Program-made: the position numbers and the translations under genes
The notes under the pieces: model-generated
What the model was told of the DNA's origin: nothing
Seen by the model: the letters and a program-made list of their open reading frames with translations, nothing else
Databases searched by the model: none
Assembly: GCA_009823505.1 (NCBI GenBank)
Contig: VZQC01007104.1
Span: 8,234-72,233, forward strand
Reading direction: 5' to 3'
DNA length: 64,000 nucleotides
Source of the DNA: Rhizomys pruinosus
Taxonomy: Eukaryota > Chordata > Mammalia > Rodentia > Spalacidae
Part shown: positions 25,420 through 36,469 of the stretch, piece by piece
Numbering within the stretch: position 1 is the stretch's first letter
How the letters are laid out: every line of letters starts with the position of its first letter

Positions 25420-25685
25420 ATTTTTTTATTCACGTTTTGTGTGTTTCATACAAGATTTCTTAACCAAATTTAAACCCATTCCCCCCTCCATGCCCACTAC
25501 CCCACCAGAGCTCATGCATTCCACCATACGTGACTTTCATCTTTTTCTGAGTCTTTTTAGAATATTTGGGTGCAGAAGTTTACTGTTTTGGGGAGAAGTT
25601 TACTGTTTCAGTCAGTTCTTTGACCCAGGCCTTTTTATGTTGTTGTTGTTGTTGTTGTTGTTATTTCTTTCAAGTTGTATCAGTC
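25420..25685 (-). mobile_element. LINE-1 3' UTR fragment, antisense, with a (GTT)n run
   Basis: The reverse complement matches the L1 3' UTR at 34890-35110, including the CAACAACAACAACAG run, here a longer (GTT)n at 25638-25663, and the AGCTCATGCATTCC block. Severely 5' truncated. Confidence 0.75.
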
Positions 25686-25899
25686 CAAGATATGCCTACA
25701 TACATGGTGCACATATATAAAAATTATACATCTGAAAATAAACCATAGGTCAATTCCAAAACATGTTTAGGGATTCACATTTTGACAGTAGAGTTGCATT
25801 CAATTAAGGAAAAATATTACCTTACATTCCTACATTACATAGCCAGTTGATGAGTAACATCAGGTGTTATATTTACTAAAAAGGAAAAGAAAAGAAAAA

Positions 25900-26940
25900 A
25901 AGAAAAAAAATATTCAGTTTGCCTTATAAAGAGAGATTTGGCGCTAGGATCCACAAATGAGAGACACCATATGTCATTTGTCTTTCTGGGACTGTCTTAC
26001 TTCACTTTAGCATAATGACTTCTAGTTCCATCCATTTACCTGCAAAGTTCATGATGTCATCTTTATTTATTGCTGCATAGAATGCCATTGTGTAGATGTA
26101 CCACAATTTCTTTACCCACTTTTCAGTTGAGGGACACATGGTTTTCTTCCAGGTCTTTGCTATTGTGAAGAGAGCTGCAATAAATATAGATGTGCATGTG
26201 TCTCTGTGAAAGGATGAGTCTTGTGAGTATATACCCAGGAATGTAGTATGACTGGGTCAGGTGGTTCATTTTGAGTCTTATATGAGTTCTTCATATTGCT
26301 TTCCATAGGGATTGAATGAGTTTGAATCACCACCTGCAGTGGATGAGTGTGTTCCCCTTTCCCCATAAACTCTCCAGCATTTGGTGTCTTTTGTTTTCTT
26401 GATGTTGGCTAGTCTTATTGGAGTGAGATGATACCTTAGTGTGGTTTTATTTATCATTTCCTTAATTATTAATGATGTTGAACACTTTTTAAGACGTTTT
26501 TCAGCCATCTTTACCTCTTCATTCGTGAAATCTCTGTTCAGATTTTTACTCCATCTTTTGAGTGGGTCATTGTCTTTTTCCTCAATTGTTTTTTGAGTAG
26601 TTTATATACTGTGGATGTTAATTCTCTATCAGATATATCGCTGGTGAAGGTTGGCTCCCACTCTATGGGTTTTCTCTTCATTTCTTTGATTGTTTCTTTA
26701 CCTGGACCTTATTTTTGTGCAGTTGATGTCTGATTAGGAAGACTTTTCCTATGCTTATGTCTTGTAATCTGTACCATGAAAATTTTAAGTCCCTTCATGA
26801 AGAAGGAGACTGAAGAAGATACCAGAAGACACACGGATCTCCCATGCTCATGGATTGAAAGAATCAATACAGTAAAAATAAACATCCTGCCCAAAGTAAT
26901 ATACAGATTCAACACAATCACAATTTAAATCCAAACCTGT
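25900..26940 (-). mobile_element. LINE-1 with 5' inversion (twin-priming structure)
   Basis: 25900-26775 is antisense L1 ORF2 C-terminal sequence and 3' UTR. 26776-26940 is sense L1 sequence from further upstream in ORF2 (CTCCCATGCTCATGGATTG at 26838, ACAGATTCAACACAATCAC at 26902). Upstream ORF2 sequence inverted next to the 3' part, with loss of the piece between, is the classic result of twin priming during L1 integration. Coding frames are destroyed. Confidence 0.85.
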
Positions 26941-27396
26941 GAAAATGATAGAAGAAAACAATTATGTATATTTTTATGATTTATGCTCTTTATCTTCCCT
27001 GATCTAGTATATCCGTAACTTAACTGGAATTTATGTATTTTAATATTTAAAGTTAATGGAGGTTGTTTCTTTTAGATCTATCAGATCATCTGACATAGGT
27101 ATAAACTGTGATTTGACTGAGTGTTGGTCAGGGTCCAAAGGCAAAGTCCTCATTTGCAGGAGCCAGTACAGGAGGCTCTGTGTGTCAGCACTTGCAATCC
27201 TGTCAGAAGCACCTGTGTTCCTTAATTAAGAAACAGAGAATTCAGGTGAAGTAATTTAAAGGTCAAAAGTAAACTGAGATGGCACTAATTGCTTCCAGGA
27301 GAATAGAAAATGTCATCAGAAGGAACAACAATGTTCCAAGTTCTTTTGGGTTCTGGTCTAACAGGAAGAAGGGAGATGTGAGGATCAGATCTCACT
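26941..27396. other. Unassigned sequence before the Scgb1d-like promoter
   Basis: No repeat or exon recognised. It is absent from the other duplication arm. Confidence 0.4.
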
Positions 27397-27572
27397 GACT
27401 CAGAAGGAGGGCCCCAAATAAGACATTGTGAGCTGTCACATGCTTGAGGGGCAGGACCACTCAGTCTCCCTGGTACAAATAGCCTGGGATCCAGGGGCTC
27501 TGCAGGCTTCCCTGGTGGAATCCACTCACTCATCTTTCACTGTTGCTGAAAGCTACAAGCACACAGAGCACC
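27397..27572 (+). promoter_or_regulatory. 5' flank and leader of the Scgb1d-like gene, conserved in both copies
   Basis: From GAAGGAGGGCCCCAAAT to the ATG, this stretch is almost identical to the reverse complement of 63303-63130 upstream of the inverted copy. The core promoter should lie here. The A/T-rich TACAAATA near 27474 is the only TATA-like element I see at a plausible distance, about 100 bp before the ATG. The last ~50 bp (TTTCACTGTTGCTGAAAGCT onward) are likely 5' UTR. Promoter function is inferred from position and conservation. Confidence 0.6.
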
Positions 27573-30500
27573 ATGAGGCTGTTCCCATGTCTCATCCTGC
27601 TCACTCTGGCTCTTTGCTGCTATGAAGGTGAGTATCATTTCTGACTGGTCTAGCATCGGATCTCAAGTTTGCTCCCATCACTGAATAGTAGGTAAACCCC
27701 ATAGAGGTAGGGTCAGTGACAGAAGAAGACTAATATTCTAAAATATCTCTTGAGATCATAAGGATGAAATAATTGACCAAATTTATAATAATGGAAGGGA
27801 GAGATCCTCAGTGATTCAGAGCACTGGCTGCTCTTGCAGAGGTCCTGGGTTAGATTCCCAGCACCCACATGTTTGCTAAAAACAATCACCTGTAACTCTA
27901 CTACCAGGGGATCAGATGCTCTCTTCTGACTCTACAGGCATTGTGCGCAACATGGGTGAAGCTACACACGTGCATGCCATTCACTCATACACATAAAAGT
28001 AAAATAACAAATAATAGAAACAATTTAATAATAAGTACATCACAGGTAAATTTCAGAAATTATCTTTTTATATTGAAAGGATTGGGGGGGTTAATTTTGT
28101 TTGTTATTTGCTCTGGGGAGGTGAGTTGAGGGCTCTTCTTAGAGTTACTGTTCTCTGAACTTTGAATAATAACCTTCAAAGAGTTCAAATAGGATCTGCG
28201 AATAAGGAGTTTTGAGTGTGATGTTATCAGTTTTGTAGCATTCTGCTCATATTTGTGATGGAAATGGAGATATTATTATCACTTAGATTTTTTGTTTTTC
28301 CAAAATTAACTATATTCTTGTCAACATTACATATGGATGCAACAAAATATTTGTAGAGTATTTGTACAGTATTACATGCCTTCAAAATGAACCAAGTTGC
28401 ACTGCTGCCTGTGCTTCTTCTTACCTCTGCATCTTCTCATGTCCACCTAGCTGCCCTTCATCCATAGACTATACTGTTTTCTAATCCTGTGATGTTATCT
28501 TGAGGCTCACCTAAGACCCTTTCTGGTATCTTCTGAGTATAGTGATTGCCACGTCCCTAGAACATCTGGCCTGGTGACATGTCCCTGTAATCCAAGCTAC
28601 TTGTGCAGCTAAGCAGTAGAAACATGAGAGACTGAGATATTCCTTTCCAACACAGAGAGGCTTGAAGTTAGAAAAAGACATTGAAGGGAAGGAGGAACTA
28701 AGATGAGAAAAGTAGGTTCATTCAGTTCTGTCTAAATATCCAGTAAGGGCCAGAAGGGGTATCTGTTACCTCCTGTCAGTCTATAAAAATCAAATCTCAG
28801 CCTCACTATAGAACATAGAAGCCTCTCTCAATTTCCTGGATAAGCTATGGGAAGTATTAAACTTATCATCCTCTGTTTTGTTTTAATTTTATTTATTTCT
28901 GTATGTGTATGAATGTTCTGTCTGCATGCAAGTTTGTGCACCTGTGTTGTGCAATGCCGTGGAGGTCAGAAGAGGGTGTTGGATTCATCTGGAACTGGAG
29001 TTCTCCTGGAATTGGAGTTTCAGACGGTTCTCGGCCGCCATGTGGGTGCTGGGGATCGAACCCGGGTCCTCTGTTAGAGCAGTCACCGCTCTTAACCGCT
29101 AGGCCATCTCTCCCGCCCCATATCACTAAAGACAGAATCAAAAGTCTGACTTTCAATTTGAGAAAAGGGAATTTTAGCAAGCCTGAACATTAGAACATTA
29201 TGGATGTGACTTAACATACAGAATCATAAAGAACAAATAGGAAATCCCACTTCTTTCATTCCTGTGTTACCTTGAAGAAGTCACAACCTGATGGGTCTCA
29301 CATTGACATGGGCACAGTCATGGGAATGATATCTGGGGTCTCCTGCCAGTATTTAGTCTCAAGGCAGGAACTTGGGCAAAAAGCACAAAATGAGAATTTG
29401 ATTTCATGAAATTCTTTTTTCTTACTCAACTAGCTAATGCTGGGGCAATCTGTCCAGCAGTTAAACGTGAAGAAACCATCTTCCTCTTGGGCAGTGTGGA
29501 TGCCCTGAAGAAAGATCTTCAGACATATAATGCACCTACAGAGGCTGTTGAGGCAAAAGTGCAAGTGAAGGAATGTATAGATGAGAAAGTGTCCTATGTG
29601 TCCAGAGTGTTATTATCAGGAGCATTTGTAAGTTCTCTATTGTTTATGCAGCCTACATACCAAGAATGATGTTGGTATGACCCTGTGCAGAGCCCAGCAA
29701 TGTGGGGAGGAACTTAGCTTACTGGTCACCAATGGTAATTTTGGGGACACAAGTAGGATGCTACCACCATAACTGTTGATTTCAACTCAGATCTACACAA
29801 CATCTGGGACAAGTCCCCACTTCTCAGAGTTTCACCCTGGATGTCACATTCCCATGTTGTCCTGACAAGAACAAATGGGGCCCTAATTAGGGAGGCATCA
29901 GGGCCTCGCCCTTCTGTTTCTGTGCTCAGAAATCTGCTAAAGTTGCCATCGACCTATTGAGCAGATCATAGACTCCTTTGAATACTGTCGTGAGTGTTGG
30001 TGAATGAAATTTTCTCAAATAAGGAAGGAGGCTGGTTCCAGCCTGTCTAAGAACATAGTAATGACAGCTCAGATTGTGTCCTTTCCTGGTTGGGCCAACT
30101 CCTGTAACTGTGTTTCTAACAGTCCAACACAATTGTGAGCTGAGCCTCACACTTGTTATACCACTGCAAGGAAAGCAGAGCCCACACTTCTAAACGTTTA
30201 GAGGAAATTCCTCCTGGGAAGCTGTGTGGCACTCAACCCACTTCTGAGTTCATAGAGTTGATCCACACTATTAAGTCAACTCATAGTGTATTTGCCTGAA
30301 TCAGGAATTTCCATTAATGTGCATTTTGGGGGTAATTTTACCAGAATGATGCATTATTATCAAGAAAACTCTTTGTAATTATTTTCTGGATTTCTTTCTT
30401 TTTTGTGTCTTTTTGAGATAGGGTCTCTCTATAGCCCCAGCTTGCCCAGACCTCACTCCATAGAGCAAGTGGGCCTTGAACACACAGAGATCCATGTGCC

Positions 30501-30696
30501 TCTGCCTCCCAGGTGCTAGAATTAAAGGCATGCGCCACCAAGCCCGGCTTCTTTTCTTCATTTCTAAAGTGAACCTTTTACATCATTTCATGTATCAGTT
30601 GACATTTCCTCTCCAGGAGCTATATGACTGATTTATTCTTTTATTTATGTTCATTTTCAGTTAAAAATTGTGGCTGCCTGTGAACTTTCGGGTTAA
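27573..30696 (+). CDS. Scgb1d-like: Secretoglobin family 1D-like protein (lipophilin/prostatein C1-C2 type), 3 exons, intact
   Basis: Exons: 27573-27627, 29434-29627 and 30661-30696. Donors GAAG|GTGAGT and TTT|GTAAGT and acceptors CAACTAG and TTTTCAG are sound, with phase 1 then phase 0. The product is 94 residues, close to the ~90 of this family. Residues 1-21 form a secretory signal peptide (MRLFPCLILLTLALCCYE opens it); the mature chain starts near GAICPAV. Cysteines 25, 66 and 90 are the three conserved secretoglobin cysteines, which link two chains head to tail into a dimer around a hydrophobic pocket. The motif L-K-K-D-L...Y-N-A-P-T-E-A-V-E-A-K-V and the end L-K-I-V-A-A-C fit the 1D subfamily. 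Known members are secreted by lacrimal, prostate, mammary or salivary-type glands and pair with SCGB2A proteins; expression here is unknown. SINEs lie in both introns. No lesion found. Confidence 0.92.
27794..28025 (+). mobile_element. B2 SINE in Scgb1d-like intron 1 (shared by both arms)
   Basis: CAGAGCACTGGCTGCTCTTG to a TAAAAGTAAAATAACAAATA tail. The same element is present, inverted, at 62446-62668 in the other arm. Confidence 0.92.
28560..28680 (+). mobile_element. Decayed B1-like SINE in intron 1
   Basis: GGCCTGGTGACATGTCCCTG and TAATCCAAGCTACT have B1/Alu-type A-box and downstream layout. The same element lies inverted near 61610-61700, so it predates the duplication. Confidence 0.5.
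28880..29119 (-). mobile_element. B2 SINE in Scgb1d-like intron 1 (this arm only)
   Basis: Antisense B2 close to the young local type (CGGCCGCCATGTGGGTGCTG, CGAACCCGGGTCCTCTG). The corresponding place in the other arm, near 61180, has no B2. Confidence 0.94.
30398..30548 (-). mobile_element. B1 SINE in Scgb1d-like intron 2
   Basis: Antisense B1, TTTTTGAGATAGGGTCTCTC to GCGCCACCAAGCCCGGC. Not seen at the matching place in the inverted copy (near 59900). Confidence 0.94.
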
Positions 30697-30780
30697 GATG
30701 CAGTGCTTCCTGGCTTCTACTGAATTTCCTAGCTAGCATGAGGACCTCTGCCTAATTATAAGTTTTCAATGTCTTGCACT

Positions 30781-30786
30781 AATAAA
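30781..30786 (+). terminator. AATAAA polyadenylation signal of the Scgb1d-like gene
   Basis: AATAAA 85 bp after the stop codon in a short 3' UTR, as usual for secretoglobins. The same signal is kept in the inverted copy (complement of 59650-59655). Confidence 0.85.
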
Positions 30787-31286
30787 TTATGTCCCTTGCA
30801 TATTGCCATTTGTCAATTATTATTCTGTCTCAAGGTCTTGCGTTGAATGGGTCTTAACAAGAAATCGGCTTTTCTGTATGGGAACAGTAAATTGCAGTGG
30901 CAATATCTTCAGACTAACTCAACCCTGAGGACCCAGCATCTCACATGCTGAGGTGTAGTCAGGACTCGCCCTGCTTTGCTTTGTATGTTTCCCCTATTCT
31001 GTGGCCATGAAGAAACCAATCTGAAATTAGGACATGGTTCTCTTCCATGACCACTCTGCTAATTGGTCTCATAGTTTCTCCTCCACAGTTTCCCAGTCAC
31101 TGCTCAAGCCATCCTACTCAATATTCCCCACTGACTGAACTGATAACACTCTCCTATATGATGACAACATTTGTATTCTGAAAACAACATGCTGGTGGTA
31201 TCCTGAGTTTCACTGAAGTAGAGCTATGATTCTCTGCATTTAAATTAGTACTCATCAACTTTCCCATTGGGAAATAGAATACGCAA

Positions 31287-31529
31287 GCCTGGTCTAGTGG
31301 TTAAGAGCACTGACTGCTCTTGCAGCGGACCCAGGTTCAATCCCCAGCACCCACATGGCAGGCTGAGAACCGTCTGAAACTCCAATTCCAGGAGAACTCC
31401 GGTTCCAGGGGAATCCGACACGCTCTTCTGACCTCCGTGGCATTGCACAACACGGGTGCACAGACCTGCATGCAGACAGTACACTCATACACATAGAGAA
31501 AAATAAATAAAAAAATAAAAAAAAAATAC
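31287..31529 (+). mobile_element. B2 SINE
   Basis: CTAGTGGTTAAGAGCACTGA to a long AAATAAATAAAAAAATAAAA tail. The first bases of the head are lost. Confidence 0.94.
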
Positions 31530-31892
31530 ACGTTCTTTTTCAATTGGTGACTTGTCCTTGTCTTGCTTTGACCATTTCTCTACATTTTCTTACCCAGGAA
31601 ACCAATTATATCTTCTTCTAAAGTCAAGGCACAGGAGAACATGTGAGAGAAGGAAAAGGGAAAGCACTTAGTGACTCCTGTTCTTGTGAACTGGTGGAAG
31701 AAATAAAAACAAAGCCTAAAATATCACATCTAGTGGAACAGCAAAGGAGATAGAATGCTTTAGTAGAAAAGAATGTTAGGTCTTGAACCCATGGAGTTGT
31801 ACTCACATGGAGTTGTAAACGTGCCACTGTTGAGGAATTCAATGAAAGACAATGAAAAGTAATCTAAGAAATTATTCTAGAATTAAGTTATG
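31530..31892. other. Unassigned sequence
   Basis: No feature recognised. Confidence 0.4.
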
Positions 31893-32025
31893 TGATTTTT
31901 TTGGTCTTTTTGAGACAGGGTCTTCCTGTAGCCCCAGCTGTCCTGAAACTCTCTATGTAGACCAGGCTGGCCTTGAACTAAGAGAGATCCGCCTGTTTCT
32001 GCCTCCCGAGTGCTGGTATAAGCTA
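31893..32025 (-). mobile_element. B1 SINE, head truncated
   Basis: Antisense B1, GAGACAGGGTCTTCCTGTAG to TCCCGAGTGCTGGTATAAGC. A B2 lies directly after it. Confidence 0.92.
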
Positions 32026-32036
32026 AGTGATTTTTT

Positions 32037-32254
32037 TATTTTATTTATTTTTTATATTAATGAGTGTACTGTCTACGTGTAGGTTGGTACACCCGTGTAG
32101 TGCAATGCCACGGAGGTCAGAAGAGGGTGTCAGATTTCCCTGGAACTGGAGTTAGAGACAGTTCTCAGCCACCATGTGGGTGCTGGGGATCGAACCCAGG
32201 TCATCTGCAAGAGCAGGTGGTGCTCTTAACTACTAAGCCATCTCTGCAGCCCCA
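32037..32254 (-). mobile_element. B2 SINE
   Basis: Antisense B2 flanked by CTAAGTGATTTTTT at about 32023 and again at 32255, a clear target-site duplication. Confidence 0.95.
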
Positions 32255-32265
32255 CTAAGTGATTT

Positions 32266-32419
32266 TTTTTCTTTTTGGTATTTTTGATACAGGATTTTCC
32301 TTAGCCCCAGCTGTCCTGGAACTCGCTCTATAGACCAGGCTGGCCTTGAACTCACAAAGATCCGCCTGCCTCTGCCTCCTGAGTGCTAGGATTAAAGGTG
32401 TGTGCCCCCACGCCCGGCG
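32266..32419 (-). mobile_element. B1 SINE
   Basis: Antisense B1, TTTTTGATACAGGATTTTCC to GTGCCCCCACGCCCGGC. Confidence 0.94.
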
Positions 32420-32818
32420 CAATTGTTTTTTTTTTTTCTCTCCCATTAAGTGATTTTTAAACATCCATAGAAACCTACTCCTTCTCTGTGTCTAAACTAT
32501 TTGGATGAACTGAAGAAAATAAATCTCAAGGAAAAGTGTTTTTTTTTTCCACAAAGGAACACTAAGTCAAATCAAAGCACAGCAAGTAAAAATTAAAACT
32601 ACCAAAGAGGCTTTCAGGTAAGATGGTGGTCTAGAATCTTCTTCTCTGTAATCCTGTGAAGAAGAGTCAGGAGAAGGAAAAAAAAAAAGGAGATACTCAG
32701 GCTTGGTGGGGGCCTGCCTGTGATCCCAGAACATAGAACACAGAGGCTAGCAAATCTCTTGGAATAGGAAGCCATCCATATCTAGAAACCCATCTTAGTG
32801 AGGCATTTTTCAAAGAGA

Positions 32819-32852
<34 letters not shown>

Positions 32853-33107
32853 CCATTACAAAAAAGGAATGAGAAGAAGTGTCAGAATTTCACAAAGGCA
32901 GTGATAGGTATTGAAAACCTAGAGAAAAGGACAGGAACTCACAGAAAATGGAAGGCAGCACATAACTCCAGCTGCACAGCTGCCTCTCTAGTGCCAGGAT
33001 CCAAAATATGCCTTCAAAAAACAAATGTGACACGGGCTTTAGGCAGCTACAGATAGGGCAGGGTATCTCAATATGATCAAAATGTATGAAATTTGCAAAA
33101 CTTCAAT
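32420..33107. other. Unassigned sequence with an old B1-like piece and a (GA)n run
   Basis: CAGGCTTGGTGGGGGCCTGC near 32699 looks like a decayed B1 head. (GA)n lies at 32815-32853. No exon recognised. Confidence 0.45.
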
Positions 33108-33119
33108 AAAAAGGACAAA

Positions 33120-34853
33120 CAATCCCTATTTGCTGATGATATGATTGTTTACTTAAGGGATGCAAAAAACTCCACCAGAAAACTCCTAGAAACAATTAAC
33201 AGCTTCGGCAAAGTGGCAGGATACAAAATTAACCTTAAAAAATCAATGGCCTTTCTTTACACCAAGAACAAGCAACTGGAGAAAGAATTCAAAGAGACCT
33301 TCGCACTCACAATAGCCTCAAAAACAATAAGATACCTAGGAACAAACCTAACCAAAGACACCAAAGACCTCTACAACAAAAATTTTAAACCCTTAAAGAA
33401 AGAAATTGAAGAAGACCTCAGAAGATGGAAAAACCTCCCATGCTCATGGATTGGGAAAATTAACATTGTAAAAATGTCCATTTTACCAAAACTCTTGTAT
33501 AGATTTAATGCAATCCCAATCAAAATCCCCAAGAGTTTCTTCACAGGCTTGGAAACAAAAGTTCTTAAATTCATTTGGAGAAACAAAAGACCCCGAATAG
33601 CCAAATCAATCCTGAGTGAAAAGAGCTACACAGGAGGGATCTCTATACCAGATTTTAAACTATACTACAGGGCTATAGTCATAAAAACAGCCTGGTACTG
33701 GCACAAAAACAGACCTGTTGACCAATGGAACAAAACCGAAGATCCAAATCTGAGCACATACAATTTCAGCCATCTCATATTTGACAAGGGGGCCAAGAAA
33801 CCACAATGGAGAAAAGACAGCATCTTCAGCAAGTGGTGTTGGCAAAACTGGATCACCACTTGTAGAAGAATGAAATTAAACCCCTACCTCTCGCCCTGTA
33901 CAAAAGTCAACTCCAGATGGATTAAAGACCTCAACGTGAAACCCCAAACTCTGAAGGTGATAGAAGAAAAAGTTGGCAGCAGACTACAAGACATAGGCGT
34001 AGGAAAAGACTTCCTAAATCAGACAGCAGCTGCACAAGAATTAAGGTCGACAATTGACAAATGGGACCTCATCAAACTCAAAAGCTTCTGTACATCAAAA
34101 GAAACAATCAAGGAAGTGAAGAGAAATCCCACAGAGTGGGAGGAAACCTTCACTGCAGATACATCTGACAAAGCATTGATTTCCAGAATATATAAACTAC
34201 TCAAAAAACAAAGAAAAAAGAAAACAAATGACCCACTCAATAGATGGAGCAAAGAACTGAACAGAGACTTCACAAGTGAGGAATTAGAGATGTCTGAGAA
34301 ACACCTCAAGAACTGTTCAACATCACTAATCATTAAGGAAATGCAAATCAAAACCACTTTAAGATATCATCTTACTCCAATAAGACTGGCTAGGATCAAG
34401 AAAACAAATGATACCAAGTGCTGGAGAGGTTGTGGGGAAAGGGGAACACTCATCCACTGCTGGTGGGAATGTAAACTCGTACAGCCACTATGGAAAGCAG
34501 TGTGGAGAACCCTTGGAAGACTTGGAATGAACTTGCCACCCGACCCAGCCATACCACTCCTGGGCATGTACCCTCAAGACTTACGCCACCACAGAGATAC
34601 ATGCACGGCCATGTTTATTGCAGCTCTCTTCACAATAGCAAGGAGCTGGAACCAACCTAAATGCCCCTCAACTGACGAGTGGATAGAGAAAATGTGGTAC
34701 ATCTACACAATGGAGTTCTATGCAGCAGTAAAGAAAGACGACATCACGAGCTTTGCAGGAAAATGGCTGGAGCTAGAGGACATCATGCTGAGTGAAGTAA
34801 CACAGTCCCAGAAAAACAAACGACGAATGGTATCCCTCATCTGTGGATGCTAG
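33120..34853 (+). pseudogene. LINE-1 ORF2 C-terminal part, open to the stop
   Basis: An uninterrupted reading frame from the reverse-transcriptase catalytic motif (F-A-D-D, near 33140) to the natural ORF2 end (stop 34851-34853), about 577 codons within the insertion. The C-terminal cysteine-rich region C-W-R-G-C...H-C-W-W-E-C is present near 34420-34470. The endonuclease and first RT motifs are lost by 5' truncation, so it cannot make working ORF2 protein. The absence of stops over 1.7 kb indicates a recent insertion compared with the L1 copies around it. Confidence 0.85.
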
Positions 34854-35417
34854 TGCCAATTACCCAATTGTAAGTATTTCTTGTATAGGGCCCCCTGAGC
34901 TTTTGTCCAAAGCAGTTGGGCATAACGCATTTTGGAAGCAACAACAACAACAGAAAAGACTGCATCAAAGAACTGACTGAAACAGTGAACTTCTGCTCAA
35001 AACAGTCAACTTCCCCATGGAAAATATTGAGAATGACTAAGAGATGGAAAGCATGTCTGGCAGAATGCATGAGCTCTGGCGGGGTGGGGGAATGAGCGGG
35101 AACACGGGTCTAGATTTGTCAAAAATAAATAAATAAATAAATTTATGTGAAAAAAAAAAAGAAAGAATGCCTGGGTGGGGCGCAGATAAGCAAGAGGGTC
35201 TGAACATGAGCCAGCTACTATTGTAGGAAATGCACGAAAATTCGGCTAAAACATATATTGAAAAAATAAATGAAATTAAAAAATTTAAAAATGTAACACA
35301 TGCATACACCTAGGGCTTCCATTTTCCCAGTGGGGAAACCAAGTGTAGAAAACATGTGGAAGCCCAGTGAGGCACTTTTTTTTTAAATAGTTAAAAAAAA
35401 TTTTTTATTTATAAAAA
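33120..35417 (+). mobile_element. Young 5'-truncated LINE-1 with probable 3' transduction
   Basis: AAAAAGGACAAA occurs at 33108-33119 and again at 35418-35429, a 12-bp target-site duplication. The insert holds the second half of ORF2, the L1 3' UTR ending in an AAATAAATAAATAAATAAAT and A-rich tail at about 35122-35163, then ~245 bp of other sequence ending in a second A-rich tail (35411-35420). An L1 body, its own tail, extra sequence and a final tail inside one duplication is the signature of L1 3' transduction. Confidence 0.8.
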
Positions 35418-35429
35418 AAAAAGGACAAA

Positions 35430-36155
35430 ATAACAGAAGGGTGCCACTTAAATATAAATCTAGATAATAATAATAATTACCATTATCATCATTATCATCA
35501 TCATCATCATCTAGAATCCAGTGGTGAAAATGGATTGGTAGTTCACACTCAGGACAAGTCCACAGCCCTCACTAGCTTCAAAACCAGTAGCAGCATTTTG
35601 TGACCTGTTGAATCCTGTAGTGGACAGGTCAGCACTGGTGAGCAATCCCATTCTGCAACTCAGTATGACTCAGAGTGCAGGTGTTCTATGTCACCTTTAA
35701 GGAATACTGAGTTTGAAACCAAGTTACCCTATTGTCCTGAAATGATGACAAAGAGACTGAATTTAATCTTCTACAGCCTTAGGGTAAGAGACAGAGGTGG
35801 GAGTAAGAGTGCCAAGGTGTGAACTTGGGGCTGCAGGGGTTTTATTCAGAGAATGAGGAGCTTATAGGAGCAATGTAATCCTGGCTTCAGTTTTGTAATT
35901 CGATCTCATCACCTGAGAGTCAACTTTACATAAAACTCCTGAGCCTTGGTTTAGCATTGTGTCCAGATATGGCACCACCTAGCTGCCATCCACTGCTCTG
36001 GAGCCAAAAGCCTGAAGCTGTAATGGCCTCCTTGACTCTCACTGTAGTGTTCCTCCAGTAGGGTGATGATACTCAGGAGACATTGGAGGTCGGGACACAG
36101 ATCCTCCATCTTACTCAGTGCTATGGTTGCTTCTCAAAATCCCCAAACAACTGAG

Positions 36156-36233
<78 letters not shown>

Positions 36234-36239
36234 ATGCCA
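35430..36239. other. Unassigned sequence with microsatellites
   Basis: Contains an ATC/ATT-rich run at 35463-35514 and a long (CA)n at 36155-36232. No exon recognised. Confidence 0.45.
36155..36232. repeat. (CA)n microsatellite, interrupted
   Basis: About 78 bp of CA with AA and TA interruptions, just upstream of the host L1. Confidence 0.97.
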
Positions 36240-36469
36240 GCAAGCCATCAAGCACGTCAGCCAACCAGGGGAACATGTTGAGCAGTATCAAGAGTCAGAG
36301 ACTTCGCCCAGCTTGACACTCATGTATGCCAAGTTCACTGCTGCTCACAGATGCCCCTGGGATGAAACCAAAAGTAAGAAATGTTCAACACAGCTGAAAA
36401 ACATTTTCCAGTGTAGGCTCAACATTGGCACAATCTCTATAGATAAAATACCACAAGTTCAAAACATTA

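Larger units (their letters stand above)
22480..31050 (+). repeat. Left arm of an inverted segmental duplication carrying the intact Scgb1d-like gene
   Basis: Segments 22480-22995 and about 27390-31050 match, in order and inverted, 64000-63563 and 63310-59460. Shared landmarks include AAGTGATAGACAT, TTTTGAATA, GGCTCAGGGAGCATCA, GGAGGGCCCCAAAT, the Scgb1d exons and the GCATCTCACATGCTGAG block near 30940. About 4.4 kb (22996-27390) exist only in this arm. One B2 (27794-28025) is shared by both arms and so predates the duplication; others are arm-specific. Confidence 0.85.

Noticed and set aside
28880..29119. tRNA gene suggested by A/B-box-like sequence (also at other B2 copies)
   Set aside because: These are the tRNA-derived heads of B2 SINEs; there is no complete cloverleaf and each is followed by a B2 body and tail.
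33371..34567. Several 60-110 codon open frames on the minus strand
   Set aside because: They are antisense to the open L1 ORF2 at 33120-34853.
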